DNA of 64,000 bases from Crocinitomicaceae bacterium (GTDB lineage Bacteria > Bacteroidota > Bacteroidia > Flavobacteriales_D > Crocinitomicaceae): positions 62,001 through 126,000 of the forward strand of contig JAMLHA010000003.1 in assembly GCA_023957475.1 (NCBI GenBank), given 5' to 3'. Both the position numbers and the translations under genes were made by a program. This document shows positions 17,360 through 27,645 of the stretch, piece by piece. Positions within the stretch are counted from its first letter, which is position 1. Each line of letters begins with the position of its first letter. Below the pieces are notes generated by a model that did no database searches, was not told the DNA's origin, and saw nothing but the letters and a program-made list of their open reading frames with translations.

Positions 17360-19225
17360 ATGAGCTTTATTTATTTCTATCTTTTTATTTTGATTCACCC
17401 ATACTTAGCAATGTGGTGGAAGAGTTTTGAACTTGCAGAAAGAAAATCATGGGAGGCATTGATTCCTGTTTACAACTATTATGTTGCGTTTAAAGTTTTT
17501 AACAAAAAAGGATGGTGGGCTATTTTAATGGTTGTACCTGGTGTGCACTTAGCGATGTGGTCTATCTTAAACACTTCGTATATTCGAAGATTTGGTTACT
17601 TTACATTGTTAGACACGGTTCAAGGAATCTTTTTTCCCTACATCATCTTCTTTAAGATTGCTAAAAATCAAGATAAATTATTACCCGAAACAAATTGGGC
17701 AAATAGTAAGGAAATCTCTGAAAGAGAATGGGGCGATCATTTGGTTTTATTTTTAGTATTACCTGTTATCGGACACATCATCGCTTTAGGTTTGGGTGCT
17801 GTAACAAGAGCTAAACCGGGGTCAAAATCAAAAGTAAAAGAATGGGGAGATTCCATCTTATTTGCGTTGATTGCAGCATTAATCATCCGAACGTATGTCT
17901 TTGAGCCGTTTAAAATTCCAACAGGTTCCATGGAGCGCACATTGTTGGTTGGTGATTTCTTGTTTGTAAACAAATTGGCTTATGGACCAAAAGTTCCTGT
18001 AACGCCTCTTTCCTATCCATTGGTTCACAATACTACACCTTTTATTACCATGCAATCTTATACAACGTTTGAAAAGGGAACTTACAAGCGTTTGCCAGGT
18101 TTTTCTGATGTAAAACGCTACGATGTGGTGGTGTTTAACTACCCTGCTGGAGACACTGCTGTATATGATCCACGTATGCCTTATGGTTTAATGGGACATG
18201 AATACGAAGGTATTGTCAACAATGAAGCGTTTAGATTGTATCGCGAGGAATCACAGCCTCGATTCAATATGATTCGTCAATTTTACATTGATTCACTTAA
18301 AAAAGTTGGTCAAAGTAGTGATGCTTTATTGGATCGTTTGGTGACTGAACGTGCAAGCTTTGAATTTATCCGCGATTTGGATGAATGGAAATCCAAAGCT
18401 CGAAAAATGATTGCTGTTGATAAAATCACGTATGACGGTCGTTTGGGCGAATTTATCAAGCACCATGGTGTAATCTATCGCCCAGTAGATAAGCGTGAAA
18501 ATTACATCAAACGTTGCGTTGGTATGCCCAAAGATTTCTTGGAAATTCGCAATTCTATTTTGTATGTAAACGACAAACCAGCAGAAGTTGCTCCACACCA
18601 AAATTTACTTTATTTATCCAGTCAACGTAATTTCTCTACTCCAGAGAGTTTGTATGAGCGTTTTGGTATTGAACGAAGTGATTGGGCGTATGAAGGCGGA
18701 GAATTGATTGGTGTACATGCCAATTTGGAAACAATTGCAAAAGTTAGAAAAGCCTATCCAGATATTGAATTCACCATCTATATAGAACCACAATACACAC
18801 CAGATTCTAATGGAAAATTCAAACCATCTGAGCAAATTGAAAACTTGAAAACATTCCCGAAAGATATCAATGTGTCTAACAATGTATCTAATTTTGAACG
18901 TTTCCAAGTACCATATAAGGGACAAGTTGTGGACTTTACCAAAGTAAACATTGCTTATTACCGAAGAATTATCACTGCTTATGAAGGTCATAAATTGGAA
19001 GAAAAAGCAGATGGAATTTACATTGATGGAAAGAAAACAACGACTTATACAGTGGAGATGAACTATTATTGGATGATGGGAGATAATCGCTACCAATCAG
19101 CAGATTCACGTACTTGGGGATTTGTTCCAGAAGACCATATTGTTGGAAAAGCTTCCATGACTTGGTATTCTAGCAATCCAGAATATGGTGTTAGATGGAA
19201 CCGTGTTTTCAAATCAATTAAGTAA
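17360..19225 (+). CDS. lepB: Signal peptidase I with an N-terminal DUF5684-like membrane domain
   Basis: 621 residues, about twice the length of E. coli LepB. Residues 1-110 form a multi-span domain with the WWKSFELAERKSWEALIPVYN and GWWAI patterns of DUF5684. A membrane segment near residue 165-180 precedes the catalytic Ser190 (IPTGSMERTLL); the general base is Lys384 (NYIKRCVGMPKD), and the GDN box (MMGDNRYQSADSR) lies near residue 575. The long stretches between the S26 boxes are usual for Bacteroidota. It cleaves Sec signal peptides in the inner membrane. Its stop overlaps the wbqC start (TAATG). Confidence 0.95.
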   Translation: MSFIYFYLFILIHPYLAMWWKSFELAERKSWEALIPVYNYYVAFKVFNKKGWWAILMVVPGVHLAMWSILNTSYIRRFGYFTLLDTVQGIFFPYIIFFKIAKNQDKLLPETNWANSKEISEREWGDHLVLFLVLPVIGHIIALGLGAVTRAKPGSKSKVKEWGDSILFALIAALIIRTYVFEPFKIPTGSMERTLLVGDFLFVNKLAYGPKVPVTPLSYPLVHNTTPFITMQSYTTFEKGTYKRLPGFSDVKRYDVVVFNYPAGDTAVYDPRMPYGLMGHEYEGIVNNEAFRLYREESQPRFNMIRQFYIDSLKKVGQSSDALLDRLVTERASFEFIRDLDEWKSKARKMIAVDKITYDGRLGEFIKHHGVIYRPVDKRENYIKRCVGMPKDFLEIRNSILYVNDKPAEVAPHQNLLYLSSQRNFSTPESLYERFGIERSDWAYEGGELIGVHANLETIAKVRKAYPDIEFTIYIEPQYTPDSNGKFKPSEQIENLKTFPKDINVSNNVSNFERFQVPYKGQVVDFTKVNIAYYRRIITAYEGHKLEEKADGIYIDGKKTTTYTVEMNYYWMMGDNRYQSADSRTWGFVPEDHIVGKASMTWYSSNPEYGVRWNRVFKSIK

Positions 19226-19818
19226 TGGACGTTTTTCCAATTGCTTATTTTGGCCCCATTCATTATTATCAATTATTTGTCAATTCAGAAAATGCTGTAA
19301 TTGAGGTAAAAGAACATTTTGTCAAACAAACCATTCGTACTCGTTGCGAAATATTAGCACCAAATGGCATACAAACATTGAGCATTCCGCTTCACAAACC
19401 GAACGGGAATAAATCAACCATTGATGAATTGGAAATCATTGATGATGGTTGGCGAAAAGTACATTGGAAAGCAATAGAGACGGCTTATTCTTCTGCTGCT
19501 TATTTTGATTATTATGGAATAGAAATTAAGGAATTGATCTTTAATAATTACAACCGATTGCTGGATTTGACTATAGCAATTCATGAACGTGTTTTATCGT
19601 GGTTGGATGTTGAAAGGCCAACCATTCTTTCCAATAGTTATTTACCTTGTTCTGAAATTACAGATTATCGAACTACTAAATTTGATACTACTTCCGAATC
19701 AATGCACGTCTGCTATCACCAAGTTTTTAGAGATAAAACGGATTGCGTACAAAATTTATCCATTCTTGATTTGATCTTGAACGAAGGTCCAATGGCACAT
19801 AATTGGGTGTTTTGCTAA
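19225..19818 (+). CDS. WbqC-like family protein
   Basis: 197 residues with the WbqC-family start (FPIAYFGPIHYYQLF), an R-T-R-C-E-I-L-x-P-N-G-x-Q-x-L-S-I-P segment, and SAAYFDYYG. WbqC-like proteins occur in O-antigen loci and elsewhere; their biochemical role is not settled. It is translationally coupled to lepB (TAATG overlap), the usual arrangement in Bacteroidota, and ends 3 bases from the convergent oxidoreductase gene. Confidence 0.85.
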   Translation: MDVFPIAYFGPIHYYQLFVNSENAVIEVKEHFVKQTIRTRCEILAPNGIQTLSIPLHKPNGNKSTIDELEIIDDGWRKVHWKAIETAYSSAAYFDYYGIEIKELIFNNYNRLLDLTIAIHERVLSWLDVERPTILSNSYLPCSEITDYRTTKFDTTSESMHVCYHQVFRDKTDCVQNLSILDLILNEGPMAHNWVFC

Positions 19819-19821
19819 ATA

Positions 19822-20949
19822 TTAGAACAAATCCGCTACTTTTTTACCAACATTTGTACCCAAAGCCACACCAATCCCCCCCAATCTCGCACCAACAGCC
19901 ACGTGATTGGATATTTTTTCAATAATCGGGTATTTACTTTCTCCCAACCCCATGATACCACTCCATTGATAATCAATCGAGAATGCCGTATTAGGTATTA
20001 TCATTGTTTTCAACAACTCTTTTAAACGTTTTTGAATTTTGGGAGTAGTAACCATTTCATAAGTTGTTTCTCCTTCAAAATCCAAATTTCTTGCTCCACC
20101 AAAAAGTATTCTGTTTTCAAAATTCCTAAAATAGTAATAACCAGCATCGTAATGAAATGTTCCTTTAATTTTTAAATCTGGAATGGGTGACGTAACCAAA
20201 ACTTGTGCTCTTGCAGGCTGAACAGCAATATTTTTCAGCAATTGAGAAGTAAATCCATTTGTTGTAATGATGATATTGGCCGATTTTATATCTCCTATCG
20301 ATGTTTTCACAGTGACGTTACTTTCATCTACAGCCAAAACAGAAATTCCATTAAGCACAACAACACCCAAAACATGCAATAACTGGTTAAATCGTTGCAT
20401 CATTTTACCGGTATCTATTTGTCCCTCAAGATTAATTTTAAAAGCTGTATCCAACCCAGAAAAACCAAATCTTTTGATAGCTGATTTATCTTCTTGAAAA
20501 CCTTTATTGCCCGTAATTCTGACAAATTCATCGTTTAAATATTCCAACTGATTCCGAACATCATCGGCAACATTTGTTTGGTAGGGAGAAATTAAATCCC
20601 AACCACCATTTTGTTGGAAATCTAAAAATTTATCTCCAATTAATTCACGTAAATAAACAAGTCCTTCATAACGTGCTTGAACCGTATCCCAAACCAATTT
20701 TGCATCTTGTTTTTTTAAATCTTCTATCAACTCCACTGGTCCACCAAAACTTGCAAATCCAGCGTTTTTTGTGCTGGCACCACTAGGTAAATAACCTCTT
20801 TCAAGCAACACTATCTTTGCTTTCGGATAGTTAATTTTAAGGTGATAAGCAGTTGAACAACCAACAATTCCACCGCCTACAATTAAAAAATCATTATTTT
20901 CAAAAAAAGATTTTCTTTCCCAAAAACTTAATTGTTCTATGTTTAGCAT
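19822..20949 (-). CDS. FAD-dependent oxidoreductase (DadA/glycine oxidase type)
   Basis: 375 residues. A Rossmann FAD-binding motif near residues 22-30 (FLIVGGGIVGCSTAYHL) is followed by LLERG (acidic ribose-binding end), the PSGASTKNAGF flavin-contact loop of the DAO family, and a C-terminal second FAD region with GARLGGIGVALG. The family oxidises amines or amino acids; the substrate cannot be told from sequence. It is a single gene, divergent from the giant repeat protein. Confidence 0.85.
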   Translation of the reverse strand: MLNIEQLSFWERKSFFENNDFLIVGGGIVGCSTAYHLKINYPKAKIVLLERGYLPSGASTKNAGFASFGGPVELIEDLKKQDAKLVWDTVQARYEGLVYLRELIGDKFLDFQQNGGWDLISPYQTNVADDVRNQLEYLNDEFVRITGNKGFQEDKSAIKRFGFSGLDTAFKINLEGQIDTGKMMQRFNQLLHVLGVVVLNGISVLAVDESNVTVKTSIGDIKSANIIITTNGFTSQLLKNIAVQPARAQVLVTSPIPDLKIKGTFHYDAGYYYFRNFENRILFGGARNLDFEGETTYEMVTTPKIQKRLKELLKTMIIPNTAFSIDYQWSGIMGLGESKYPIIEKISNHVAVGARLGGIGVALGTNVGKKVADLF

Positions 20950-21060
20950 GATATTTGATGTATTATTTCAAGACTTTTTACGATATTTGTCACTAAATTT
21001 AAACCAAATTTAAACCAAATCTGTAACTAGTTGTACAGAAAGTACGTTTAAGTATAAAAT

Positions 21061-24000
21061 ATGAAGATTTTTTTCCTTGTTCTGCTTTTGTTAATCCCAT
21101 TTATAGGGGTTAGTCAATCATTGAGTGTAAAATTTGATGGTGCAATCGGGAATTTGGATAAAGGCAATAAGGAAGGAGGTGTAACGGTTAGCATCATACA
21201 AGGAGGTCAATCTGTAACATCTACCACAACAAGTTCTAACGGTAGGTATTCCGTGAAAGGAGAAATTGATATCAAAAAACCATTTGATGTGGTCTTTTCA
21301 AAAAATGGTTTTGCCAGTAAAAAGGTAAGTTTCAATTTTTACGGCATCAATTTGGAAGATACACCTGCTGGTGAGTTTAAGCCTATTGAAAAATTGGATC
21401 TAGACATTTTTGCAGAGCGACCAGGAGTTGATTTTTCTTTTCTAAATACACAAAGTGTTGGTGAATTTAAATGGAATAGTAGCAAAGGATCCGTAGAGGT
21501 AGATGAAGTTAAGCGGAAAGCAGTAGCCGACAAAATTAGCAACCTATTAAAAAAGGCTGATCAAGATGCACAAAAGAATGAAGCAGCCTATAATGCAGCT
21601 ATACAAGCAGCTGACAAAGCATTCAATGCAAAAAGTTACCAAGAAGCATTAAAAAAATACGAAGAAGCAACTCAATACAAGCCAAAAGAGCAATATCCGA
21701 TTTTGCGTATTGATGAAATTGATGCTATTTTACAAAAACAAAAAGAAGAGGACTTAAAATTTCAACAAGAAAATGCTGCCTACTTAAAATTAATCAAAGA
21801 AGCTGATGTTTTATTTAAAGCTGGTGATTATGAAAAAGCAAAAAGCAAGTATTACGAAGCGTCTGACGTCAGTGATGAACAATATCCTCTTGACCAAATC
21901 AAGGAAATCAATCGTTTGGTGAAAGAAAAAGAAAACGAAGCCAAATACAAGCAATTTATTGAAGCTGCAGACATCATGGTGAAACAAAAAAGTTTCCGTT
22001 CTGCTCGAGACAATTACAACGAAGCACTTAAATTAAAACCAAATGAGGCTTATCCGAAGCAAAAAATTCAAGAAATAGATGCCTTTATTAAAGCAGAAGA
22101 AGCCACTGCAGCTAAAAAAGAACAATACGACAAATTAGTTACCGAAGGCGATCAATTGGTAAAAGAAGAAAAGTGGGAAGAAGCTAAAGGTAAATACGAT
22201 GAAGCGTTAAAAATTGAAGCTGCATCTACCTATGTGAAAGGACAACTTGATATCGTCAACAAAAAGATTGCTGAGATCAAGGCAGAAAAGGAAAAAGCAG
22301 AAAAAATCGCCAAATTATTACAAGAAGGAGATAAAGCGATCAATGATAAAACCTACGATGTTGCTATAAGCAAATTCAAAGAAGTTTTAACCTTGGATAG
22401 CAAAAACTCGGTTGCTCCCGAAAAAATAAAAGCAGTAGAAGAAATTTTAGCCCAACAAGCTAAAGACAAAGCTCTCAATGACCAATTCAACGCCTTGGTG
22501 AAGCAAGGTGATGATGCTGTAACGGTAAAAAAGTACAAAGAAGGTATTGAGAAATACAACGAAGCATTAAAATTAAAACAAGACCCTGCTGTTGACATTA
22601 AAATTCAGGAAGCTCAGAAATTATTAACTGATAGTGAAAATGCGCAGAAAAAAGAAGAGGAATTTAAAGCCTTAATCGCAGAAGGAGTAACAGCATTTAA
22701 TGCAAAAGATTATTCCACTTCCCTTTCAAAATACGAAGCTGCATTGGAAATTAAACCAACAGATGCTCCAACACAACAGAAAATTGGTGAATTGAAAAAA
22801 TTAATCGCTGATCAAAAAGCTGATTCGGATAAAAAACAACGCATTGATGAGTTGATTCAGGAAGGTATTTCGTTGATGGAAGGTTCAGTGATGGATGGCC
22901 CGCAATTGGATAAAGCTAAACAAAAATTCAATGAAGTACTAACGTTAGAAGCTAAAAATGCAGTTGCAACGGCTAAAATTGCTGAAATTGACAAATTATT
23001 AAAAGCACAGAAAGATGCAGCGGATAAAACAGCTAAATTCAACGATTTTGTTTCCAAAGGAGATGCCAGTGCTACTGCTCAAGAATGGGAAAAAGCAGTC
23101 GGATTCTATAAAAATGCACTTGACTTACAAGAAGATGCAGGTGTTAGAACAAAATACACCCAAGCACAAGAAAAAATTAAAGATTTAGTCGATCAAAAGA
23201 AAAAGAACGACGATTACCAAAAAGCTATTGCAGATGCAAATGCGTTGAGAGATGCTAAAAAATACACAGAAGCAATTACTAAATACGAAGCAGCATTAGC
23301 AATTAAGTCAACAGAATCGTACCCACAAGAAGAAATCAGCAAAATCAATACCCTCATTTCTGACCAACAAGCATTGGCCGAAAAACAGAAACAAATCACG
23401 GATTTATTAGCCGAAGGAGAAAAATTATTTACACAAAAAGAATTTACAACGGCTAAAACGAAGTTTGAACAAGTCATTGCTTTAGATGCAACCAACGAAA
23501 AAGCAAAAAATAGAATCAAGGACATTGAAAATGAATTGGCGAAACAACTTGCTGCTAGTGAAAAAGAACAAAAAATAAAAACACTCGTTGATGAAGGTGT
23601 CAACCTTTTCAATGGAACACAATACGATGCTTCTGAAAGCAAGTTCAATGAAGTATTATCGTTGGATAAAGACAATGCAACAGCAAAAAAATACTTAACG
23701 GATATTGCAACTAAGAAAAATGAATTAAAGTCCCAAGCTGAAAGCGAAACGAAATTTAATGCATTCGTTGCACAAGGAGATAAATCTGTTGGTTCAGAAA
23801 AATGGCAAGAGGCAATCAATGCTTATTCCGATGCATTAAAAATCAAAACGGATAATAGCGTTGAGCAAAAACTTAATTCAGCAAAAGAAAAATTAGCTCA
23901 AGAGAATGCTAGCAACGAAATTAAAGGCAAATACAACAAACTGATTAGCGATGCAAAAGCATTGACAGATGCAACCAAATACACTGATGCTATCGGTAAA

Positions 24001-27000
24001 TTGGAAGAAGCAAAAAGCATAAAACCTGACGAAACGTTTCCGCAACAAGAAATAAATCGCATCAACCAATTATTGGCATCATCACAAAAAAGTGAAAAGA
24101 TAAGTGATTTATTGATTGAAGGTCAAACCTTACTTTCACAAAAAGAATACTTAAAAGCACAAGGTAAATACCAAGAAATTATTTCACTCGATGCTGCAAA
24201 TACAACAGCTATTAGCAAACTAAACGAAATCAAAGATATTTTAGAAAAGCAAAGCAACGAAAACAAGATAAATGAGGAGTTTAACCTATTGAAAAATCAA
24301 GGTTTACAAGCATTTGGAAACAATGACTACAAAGGCGCTTTGAATTATTTTGAAAAAGCTTTACAAATAAAGAGTGACACTGAAGTTAAGAACAAAATAA
24401 GCGAAATCAATGCGTTGTTGGCTGAAAAAGATCAAACAGCAGCTAAAATTGCATCCTTATTAGCTCAAGGTGATGCTTCATACAACAAAAAAGAATGGGG
24501 ATTGGCTTTGTCTTCTTACCAAGAAGTACTTACCATTGACCCTTCTAATACTACTGCAAAATCAAAAATTACCAGCATCGAAAGCGAAATGTCCAAAGCA
24601 AAAGCAGATTTGGCAACGGCACAAGAATTCAACCGTTTGAAAAAACAAGGATTTGACGAAGCAAGCAGTGGTGAATATGTCAAAGCACGTCATTCTCTTT
24701 CTGAAGCTTTAAAAATCAAGCAAGACAAAGAAACTTCTGACAAATTAGCTGAAATTGAAAAAATCATTGATAATAAAGTCAAATCAGAAGCAATTGATAA
24801 AGATTACAAGCAAGCAATGACCAATGCACAAGTTGCAGAAGCAGCTAATCAATTGGAGGAAGCCATTAATCAATACAAAAAAGCAAGTAATTTAAAACCG
24901 TTGGAAGAACTTCCAAAAACAAAGATTGAAGAATTAAGCAAGCGAGTAAACCAACAAAAGGCCTTATCGGAAGTTGATAAAAAATACAACGATTTAATGG
25001 CAAAAGGAGATGATTTGGTAAATCAAAAAGACTATGTTGGAGCAATTCAACAGTACAATAAAGCGTTGGAAGTTAAACCAAACGAAGAGTTGCCTGTCAT
25101 CAAAGCAAAACATGCCGAAAAATTAGCACAAGATCAAATAAAAACAGAACAAGATACGCAATTTGAGAAAATCATCACGGCTATCAAATCAAAAATCAGT
25201 GAAGATGATTTCAAAAAAGCACGTGAATACATCAAAACAGCATCCAATCTTCGTCCAACAGATCCACGTCCTGCTGAATATCTAGCAACCATTGAAAAAA
25301 TGGAAAAAGAAAATATTGCATTTGATAATTTCATGTCGCAAGCGGCCAACGCCGAAAATGAAAAGAAATATGTAGAGGCAATTACACTTTATGAAAAAGC
25401 AAAAGGACTTAAACCAAATAGACCTGAGCCAATTGCCAAAATAAATGAAATTAGACAAATACTTGCCGACAAAGAAAAAGAAGCTCAATCAGAAGAAATT
25501 TACAACCAATATTTCAATGCTGGTGTTACCAATCAAAATGCAAAAGAATACGAATTGGCCATCAATAACTTTAGAAGTGCTTTAAATGTAAAACCTAACG
25601 ATAGTAAGGCTATTCAAAAAATTGCAGAGATAGAAGCAATACTAGCAAAACTCAATGCTGACAAAAAAAGCCAGCAAGAAGCAGATGCTGCATTCAATAA
25701 AATAGTTGCCGAAGCGGATGATTATTTCTACAGTAAAAACTACCAAAAAGCTGGTGAAGTTTACCGCAAAGCATTGGCTGTTCGCCCAGACAATCAATAT
25801 GTAAAAAAACAATTGGCTGAGTCTGAAAGATTGAATAAATTAGAAGCGAATGTGCTTGTCAATCAACAATACCAAAAAATATTGGATGTTGCTGACAAGT
25901 ATTTACAAGAAGAAAATTATGAAAAAGCGTTGGAATATTACAACAGAGCTTTAAGCATCAAATCCAGTGATCCTTATCCAAAAAGAAAGATTGATGAAAT
26001 CAATGCAATCTTAAACCCTGTTGTTGAACAAAGTGGTGATTTAAAACCATTGGGAGAACCTTTCGATGGCTCAATTATAGATGGTGAATTGGCATTGGAA
26101 AAAGCAGAAGAGACAAGAAAAAGTAGAAAATTGAAAAAAGTTGTTGATACAGAATCGAAAGTGATAGAAAAACACGTTCAAATTTCTGAAAACAAAAAAG
26201 CAGAATTAACAGCAACAATAAGCGGAATTTATGACTTGTTTACACGAATTATTTTAGATGAAAACGATCGTTCTGTGGACAAATTACTTGTAAAATCAAG
26301 CTTAGAAAAAGTTGACTTCTCTAAAATTTCTTTGGATAAAGCCAATGATAATTACGAGCGCAATTCAAATCTTTCTGCTCAATCAGTTTTAGATGATTAC
26401 AATAAAGTTGTTGAAACAGACTTTAATGTAAACACTAAAAAACAAGTAGAAAACCACATTGACGTAGAAAAAGTCAGAATAGACGAACAAGACAGAACAA
26501 GTACTAAAATTTCTACAACACATCAAAAAAGTATCACTACCAATACAGAATTAACGCAAAGAAAAATTAAAATAGAGGGTGATAATGCAAAGAGTGTGAG
26601 TGAACAAATAGCAATTGTTGATGATGTTACTCAAAAAAGAACAGGCGCCGAAGATTTACAAACAGCTATTAGCGATGATAAATACAACAACGTAGTTGAT
26701 CATAAATTGCAAATGGAAAAAATCCAAGATAAAGTTGCGGATAAAACAACAGAAAGCATTAACAATTTGAAAAATAACAATTCCGAGATTAAAAAAATTG
26801 ACCAAACCATCGTTGACAAGAATACGCAAGACACGCAAAATAATTACCATGAATCTATTGGGGTAAAAGAAAATGTATCTAAAATCACAGAAAAAGTAGA
26901 GCAAGACGAAACAGATTACAAAGTAAAAACTGTACAAACAGCTGAAACAATTAAAAGTACTGCAAGTGAATTGGTAAAAGAAGCTGAGAACAAAACGCTT

Positions 27001-27645
27001 GCAAACGCAACAAAAAATAGTGATATAAAAGAATCAATTGAAAAAGAAGATGTTACGAATGCTAACAACACTGCAAAATCAATAGATACCTATAAGGATA
27101 AAGCAAAAGAAGTTGTAAATGTCGCAACGGAAACTACTGATTCTTATGTTGCCAAAAGTAACGATAACAAGCAAGAAGCCAATAAAATACAAATAGGTCT
27201 TGACAACGCTGGTGAACAAAGTCGTGAAAGAGATAAAGTTGAAGCCGAGCGCATTAAAGAAAAAGTAGAGCAAGTAAAAGAAGCTTCAAAAGCTTTAACC
27301 GATGATCAAATAGCTTCTTCCAAAGAGAAAAAACAAACTTCCCTTGATGTAAAAGATGAGATATCGAAAATTGAAAATACCAAAATTACTAAAACTATCA
27401 CTCCAAATTCATTAGGAGAAAAATATCCTGAGGGTGTTTCACAAGAAATGTTCCAACGCAAAGATGAAGCAGGTATCCTTTCAACAATCATCACTAGAAG
27501 AATCGTTGTTTCACAAGGAAGAGGTGACGAATATGTAAGAACACAAACGTCAAATTCAATAACTTATACAAAGAATGGAACGCCGATTACAGAATATGTT
27601 TGGCAAAAAGAAACACAAGATGCGAAATTACAGCGTCATTATTAG
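21061..27645 (+). CDS. Giant secreted TPR-like repeat protein (2194 aa) with a carboxypeptidase-regulatory-like N-terminus
   Basis: A signal peptide (residues 1-18, FIGVSQ) leads to a CarboxypepD_reg-like beta-sandwich (about 20-110; GGVTV...SSNGRYSVKG). From about residue 174 to 1656 I count about 25 consecutive helical repeats of about 59 residues each, with the pattern KLI-x2-GD-x2-F-x3-(D/E)Y-x2-A-x2-KY-x2-AL-x-IKP-x6-KI-x-EI. Residues about 1670-2110 are charged and coiled-coil-like without the repeat. The C-terminus (LGEKYPEGVSQE, then RRIVVSQGRGDEYV) is a segment I recall from other Bacteroidota proteins. It should act in the periplasm or outer membrane as a scaffold. A direct repeat AAATTTAAACC x2 lies upstream at 20996-21017. 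Its end overlaps apbE. Confidence 0.8.
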   Translation: MKIFFLVLLLLIPFIGVSQSLSVKFDGAIGNLDKGNKEGGVTVSIIQGGQSVTSTTTSSNGRYSVKGEIDIKKPFDVVFSKNGFASKKVSFNFYGINLEDTPAGEFKPIEKLDLDIFAERPGVDFSFLNTQSVGEFKWNSSKGSVEVDEVKRKAVADKISNLLKKADQDAQKNEAAYNAAIQAADKAFNAKSYQEALKKYEEATQYKPKEQYPILRIDEIDAILQKQKEEDLKFQQENAAYLKLIKEADVLFKAGDYEKAKSKYYEASDVSDEQYPLDQIKEINRLVKEKENEAKYKQFIEAADIMVKQKSFRSARDNYNEALKLKPNEAYPKQKIQEIDAFIKAEEATAAKKEQYDKLVTEGDQLVKEEKWEEAKGKYDEALKIEAASTYVKGQLDIVNKKIAEIKAEKEKAEKIAKLLQEGDKAINDKTYDVAISKFKEVLTLDSKNSVAPEKIKAVEEILAQQAKDKALNDQFNALVKQGDDAVTVKKYKEGIEKYNEALKLKQDPAVDIKIQEAQKLLTDSENAQKKEEEFKALIAEGVTAFNAKDYSTSLSKYEAALEIKPTDAPTQQKIGELKKLIADQKADSDKKQRIDELIQEGISLMEGSVMDGPQLDKAKQKFNEVLTLEAKNAVATAKIAEIDKLLKAQKDAADKTAKFNDFVSKGDASATAQEWEKAVGFYKNALDLQEDAGVRTKYTQAQEKIKDLVDQKKKNDDYQKAIADANALRDAKKYTEAITKYEAALAIKSTESYPQEEISKINTLISDQQALAEKQKQITDLLAEGEKLFTQKEFTTAKTKFEQVIALDATNEKAKNRIKDIENELAKQLAASEKEQKIKTLVDEGVNLFNGTQYDASESKFNEVLSLDKDNATAKKYLTDIATKKNELKSQAESETKFNAFVAQGDKSVGSEKWQEAINAYSDALKIKTDNSVEQKLNSAKEKLAQENASNEIKGKYNKLISDAKALTDATKYTDAIGKLEEAKSIKPDETFPQQEINRINQLLASSQKSEKISDLLIEGQTLLSQKEYLKAQGKYQEIISLDAANTTAISKLNEIKDILEKQSNENKINEEFNLLKNQGLQAFGNNDYKGALNYFEKALQIKSDTEVKNKISEINALLAEKDQTAAKIASLLAQGDASYNKKEWGLALSSYQEVLTIDPSNTTAKSKITSIESEMSKAKADLATAQEFNRLKKQGFDEASSGEYVKARHSLSEALKIKQDKETSDKLAEIEKIIDNKVKSEAIDKDYKQAMTNAQVAEAANQLEEAINQYKKASNLKPLEELPKTKIEELSKRVNQQKALSEVDKKYNDLMAKGDDLVNQKDYVGAIQQYNKALEVKPNEELPVIKAKHAEKLAQDQIKTEQDTQFEKIITAIKSKISEDDFKKAREYIKTASNLRPTDPRPAEYLATIEKMEKENIAFDNFMSQAANAENEKKYVEAITLYEKAKGLKPNRPEPIAKINEIRQILADKEKEAQSEEIYNQYFNAGVTNQNAKEYELAINNFRSALNVKPNDSKAIQKIAEIEAILAKLNADKKSQQEADAAFNKIVAEADDYFYSKNYQKAGEVYRKALAVRPDNQYVKKQLAESERLNKLEANVLVNQQYQKILDVADKYLQEENYEKALEYYNRALSIKSSDPYPKRKIDEINAILNPVVEQSGDLKPLGEPFDGSIIDGELALEKAEETRKSRKLKKVVDTESKVIEKHVQISENKKAELTATISGIYDLFTRIILDENDRSVDKLLVKSSLEKVDFSKISLDKANDNYERNSNLSAQSVLDDYNKVVETDFNVNTKKQVENHIDVEKVRIDEQDRTSTKISTTHQKSITTNTELTQRKIKIEGDNAKSVSEQIAIVDDVTQKRTGAEDLQTAISDDKYNNVVDHKLQMEKIQDKVADKTTESINNLKNNNSEIKKIDQTIVDKNTQDTQNNYHESIGVKENVSKITEKVEQDETDYKVKTVQTAETIKSTASELVKEAENKTLANATKNSDIKESIEKEDVTNANNTAKSIDTYKDKAKEVVNVATETTDSYVAKSNDNKQEANKIQIGLDNAGEQSRERDKVEAERIKEKVEQVKEASKALTDDQIASSKEKKQTSLDVKDEISKIENTKITKTITPNSLGEKYPEGVSQEMFQRKDEAGILSTIITRRIVVSQGRGDEYVRTQTSNSITYTKNGTPITEYVWQKETQDAKLQRHY

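Noticed and set aside
18614-19096. A 160-codon minus-strand frame inside lepB
   Set aside because: It is wholly inside a well-supported S26 peptidase gene and has no start signals or family resemblance.
23214-23819. A 201-codon frame antisense to the giant repeat gene
   Set aside because: It arises from the repetitive Lys/Ala/Glu-rich codons of the sense gene; similar antisense frames appear all along it. The Ser/Phe/Leu-rich product has no recognisable domain.
25814-26040. Possible flavinylation target motif for ApbE in the repeat protein
   Set aside because: I looked through the giant protein; the nearest match (GDASAT, in the ninth repeat, near 23060) is a loop of a helical repeat, not an FMN-binding domain.
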